Assembly: GCF_008728635.1 (NCBI RefSeq)
Contig: NZ_CP044285.1
Coordinates: 3,658,001-3,722,000, forward strand
DNA length: 64,000 nucleotides
Direction of reading: 5' to 3'
Origin: Hymenobacter baengnokdamensis
GTDB taxonomy: Bacteria; Bacteroidota; Bacteroidia; Cytophagales; Hymenobacteraceae
Position numbers and translations under genes: made by a program. Below the pieces are notes generated by a model. The model had not been told where the DNA came from. It was given only the letters and a program-made list of their open reading frames with translations, and ran no database searches. Positions 62,063-64,000 of the stretch are shown here, piece by piece (positions within the stretch are counted from its first letter, which is position 1; every line of letters starts with the position of its first letter).

Positions 62063-62479
62063 ATGGCTTACTCCGATAAGGTAATCGACCACTACAGCAA
62101 CCCGCGCAACGTGGGCACGCTGGACAAAAGCAAGAAATCGGTAGGTACCGGTCTGGTTGGCGCCCCCGAGTGCGGCGACGTAATGCGCCTGCAAATTGAG
62201 GTGGACGAAGCCACCAACACCATCACCGATGCCAAATTCAAAACCTTCGGTTGCGGCTCGGCCATCGCCTCGTCGAGCCTGGCTACGGAATGGCTGAAAG
62301 GCAAGACGGTTGACGAGGCCCTGGCCATCGACAACATGGAGATTGTGGAAGAGCTGGCGCTGCCGCCCGTAAAAATCCACTGCTCGGTACTGGCCGAAGA
62401 TGCCATTAAAATGGCCATCAACGACTACCGCGTGAAAAACGGTATGCCCGCCCTGGAGCTGGAAAAAGCCCACCACTAG
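62063..62479 (+). CDS. iscU: Iron-sulfur cluster scaffold IscU
   Basis: A 138-aa scaffold for 2Fe-2S/4Fe-4S assembly. Three conserved cysteines are present: GAPECGDVM (with Asp beside it), FGCGSAIASSSLATEW, and KIHCSVLAEDAIK (the LPPVKIHC chaperone-binding motif). The N-terminal VIDHYSNPRNVGTLD is the family signature. It lies 98 bp after iscS. Confidence 0.96.
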   Translation: MAYSDKVIDHYSNPRNVGTLDKSKKSVGTGLVGAPECGDVMRLQIEVDEATNTITDAKFKTFGCGSAIASSSLATEWLKGKTVDEALAIDNMEIVEELALPPVKIHCSVLAEDAIKMAINDYRVKNGMPALELEKAHH

Positions 62480-62503
62480 TCTGACGCGTACTAGTACAGC
62501 AAG

Positions 62504-62556
62504 AAGAGGGAAGAGTTTGGGAGCTAACCCTTCCAGGCTCCTCCCCTCTTTTTTTA
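62504..62556 (+). terminator. Probable terminator after iscU
   Basis: AAGAGGG/CCCTCTT and GGGAGC/GCTCCT form a two-part stem, followed by a run of T. It suggests iscA is transcribed partly on its own. Confidence 0.6.
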
Positions 62557-62590
62557 CCTCGCTGGCCTTCTATTTAGAATCTTTCCGGGT

Positions 62591-62598
62591 AGTATCTT
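62591..62598 (+). promoter_or_regulatory. TATCTTTG promoter box upstream of iscA
   Basis: A full TAnnTTTG match about 37 nt before the ATG at 62635, giving a short leader. Confidence 0.55.
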
Positions 62599-62634
62599 TG
62601 TTAAAGAACCAGCAACAAGCAATCAGAAACCGCC

Positions 62635-62961
62635 ATGATAACCGTTTCGGACAAAGCCAAGGAAAAAGTAGAGCATCTGATGCGCGACTCGCAGCTCGAT
62701 GCTACTTATCGCCTGCGGGCCTCGGTGGCCGGCGGCGGCTGCTCAGGCCTGAGCTACAAGCTGGATTTTGACAACGAAACCCGGCCCATGGACCAGGAGT
62801 TTGAAGACAAAGGCGTGCGTGTGGTAGTCGATATGAAGAGCTTTCTCTATTTGGCTGGCACCGAGCTGGACTTCTCGGATGGCCTGAACGGCAAGGGCTT
62901 CCAGTTTCATAACCCCAATGCCTCGCGCTCGTGTGGCTGCGGCGAAAGCTTCTCGGTATAA
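62635..62961 (+). CDS. iscA: A-type Fe-S carrier protein (IscA/HesB family)
   Basis: A 108-aa A-type carrier passing Fe-S clusters to target enzymes. The cluster ligands are Cys in GGGCSGLSYKLDF and the C-terminal pair SRSCGCGESF. ITVSDKAKEKVEHLM is the usual start. It follows iscU after a probable terminator and has its own promoter box; a hairpin terminator lies at 62996-63029. Confidence 0.95.
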   Translation: MITVSDKAKEKVEHLMRDSQLDATYRLRASVAGGGCSGLSYKLDFDNETRPMDQEFEDKGVRVVVDMKSFLYLAGTELDFSDGLNGKGFQFHNPNASRSCGCGESFSV

Positions 62962-62995
62962 AAAGCAGCAACAAGTAGTTTTTTTTCTTTTTCCC

Positions 62996-63029
62996 AAAGC
63001 CTTTGCCCAATATGGACAGAGGCTTTTTT
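62996..63029 (+). terminator. Rho-independent terminator after iscA
   Basis: AAAGCCT and AGGCTTT form a stem, followed by TTT. It sits about 35 bp after the iscA stop. Confidence 0.65.
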
Positions 63030-63222
63030 GTTGGTGAAGCGTCTTCGGAAGTCGGGACCAAAGCGGGCTGCCGGCGATACCGCCCAACTCGACTTCCTAA
63101 ATAGCTTCTCTATGTATCAGTTGCTAGTAGATAGTAGAAAAAGCCGGCGGCAGTATTTGCCGGCCGGAGTCAGCCTGGTGTAGGCTCCCCCTTCACGGTG
63201 TCGCTGCCTGGCTGAAAACCGG

Positions 63223-64000
63223 CTACTCCCACAGCGGATAATGCTCCAGCTGCACCTGCTGCCCGAAAAAGAGCCGGGTGCTTTCCTCAAACGAGCGCGT
63301 GAAATCGGACACGTAGAAATGATGCGCTGGCGCCGCCTCAACCGGCGCGGCGAGCAAGCTCCTGGATGCCAGCGCCTCGGCCACGGTGGCCGCTACCACG
63401 TCGGACGGGTCGAGCACGGCTACGCGGCCCTGGTAGTGGGCTTCCATCTGGGGCTTGATGAGCGGAAAGTGCGTACAGGCCAGCAGCAGCGCATCAATGC
63501 CCAGTAGCGTAGGATGGTCGAGGTAGGCGCTGATGATTTCTTCCGAGACCCGGCCGTTGAAAAAACCTTCCTCAATCATGGGCACGAGCAGCGGCGTGGC
63601 CAGCGCATGCAGGTCCACGGCCAGGTCGAGCTGGTCGATTTTCTTGCGGTAGATATTGGAGCCCACCGTTTGCTTGGTGCCGATAAGGCCCACCGGCCGG
63701 CCGGCGTAGTGCTGGCCCACGTACTCCACCACGGGGTCTATCATCCCCACTACCAGCGCTTTGGAGCCCACGTACTCGCGCACCAGCTCGTAGGCGGCCG
63801 CCGAGGCCGAGTTGCAGGCGATAAGAATGAGCTTGCACTGCTGGCGCAGCAGCACATCGCAGATTTTGACGGCGTAGGCCTGAATGGCAGCGGTGCTTTT
63901 TTCGCCGTAGGGCAAATGGGCCGTATCGCCAAAATAGATAAGGCGCTCGGCGGGCAGGCGCCGGGCCACGGCGCGGGCCACGGTGAGCCCGCCGATACCA
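63223..64000 (-). CDS. murI: Glutamate racemase MurI (N-terminus cut by window edge)
   Basis: A partial 259-codon protein converting L- to D-glutamate for peptidoglycan. The two active-site cysteines are present: LIACNSASAAAYE and LLACTHFPLIKP. The frame reads through the right edge with GIGGLTVARAV, the start of the SGIGGLTV motif, so only about the first dozen residues are missing. FGDTAHLPYGEKS and LIGTKQTVGSNIY are other family blocks. The 160 bp before its stop on the plus side contain no other gene. Confidence 0.95.
   Translation of the reverse strand, partial: GIGGLTVARAVARRLPAERLIYFGDTAHLPYGEKSTAAIQAYAVKICDVLLRQQCKLILIACNSASAAAYELVREYVGSKALVVGMIDPVVEYVGQHYAGRPVGLIGTKQTVGSNIYRKKIDQLDLAVDLHALATPLLVPMIEEGFFNGRVSEEIISAYLDHPTLLGIDALLLACTHFPLIKPQMEAHYQGRVAVLDPSDVVAATVAEALASRSLLAAPVEAAPAHHFYVSDFTRSFEESTRLFFGQQVQLEHYPLWE

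Overview
The window looks like chromosome of a GC-rich member of the Bacteroidota, most likely a Hymenobacter-like Cytophagales. The evidence is a type IX secretion (T9SS) C-terminal sorting domain, Bacteroidetes-type RHS/YD proteins with PKD modules, promoter boxes of the TAnnTTTG type in place of Shine-Dalgarno signals, lipoprotein and surface glycan enzymes, KdsB (a lipopolysaccharide precursor enzyme), and a heme oxygenase/bacteriophytochrome pair. Genus is an inference from gene style; no 16S rRNA gene is present.

Layout. 1-8085 (minus) holds two tandem giant secreted RHS-family genes. The downstream one runs off the left edge. The upstream one is broken by a 123-bp MITE-like insertion. 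8086-8964 is AT-rich with no convincing gene. 8965-11930 is a heparinase II/III-like T9SS cargo gene, frameshifted at a G7 tract. 12-30 kb is mostly ordinary metabolism and transport: PAP2 phosphatase, tRNA-Leu(CAG), a methyltransferase frameshifted at a C8 tract, M61 peptidase, BI-1 family protein, metallo-beta-lactamase-fold hydrolase, sodium symporter, TonB-like protein, ABC exporter, Uma2 protein, NCS1 permease, GH3 family enzyme, OsmC, and a phosphohexomutase. 30-36.5 kb has an S24/XRE regulator, RecQ, an RNA methyltransferase and a small AT-richer accessory patch (antitoxin/PIN toxin, a small ORF, an Imm51-like orphan immunity gene). 36.7-43 kb has an FucP-like MFS transporter, a trehalase, a lipoprotein, MurB and an OB-fold/FN3 protein.

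The most coherent system lies at 43068-48810. It is a five-gene same-strand operon encoding heme oxygenase (makes the biliverdin chromophore), bacteriophytochrome histidine kinase, an Rcp1-like response regulator, a REC-histidine kinase hybrid, and a protein with a diadenylate-cyclase-like (DAC) C-terminal domain. This suggests red/far-red light input feeding a phosphorelay and possibly a nucleotide signal. The first four genes all start with TTG or GTG.

49.5-64 kb is housekeeping: MutS2, a TIGR02757 protein, a LysM protein, KdsB, a DUF1622/HPP pair, CCA-adding enzyme, a GH28 lipoprotein, threonylcarbamoyl-AMP synthase, methylmalonyl-CoA epimerase, the IscS-IscU-IscA cluster, and glutamate racemase cut by the right edge.

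Recurring sequence structure: several families of inverted-repeat elements sit between genes, and at least eight genes have a TAnnTTTG-type promoter box only 4-9 nt before the start codon, implying leaderless or nearly leaderless mRNAs.
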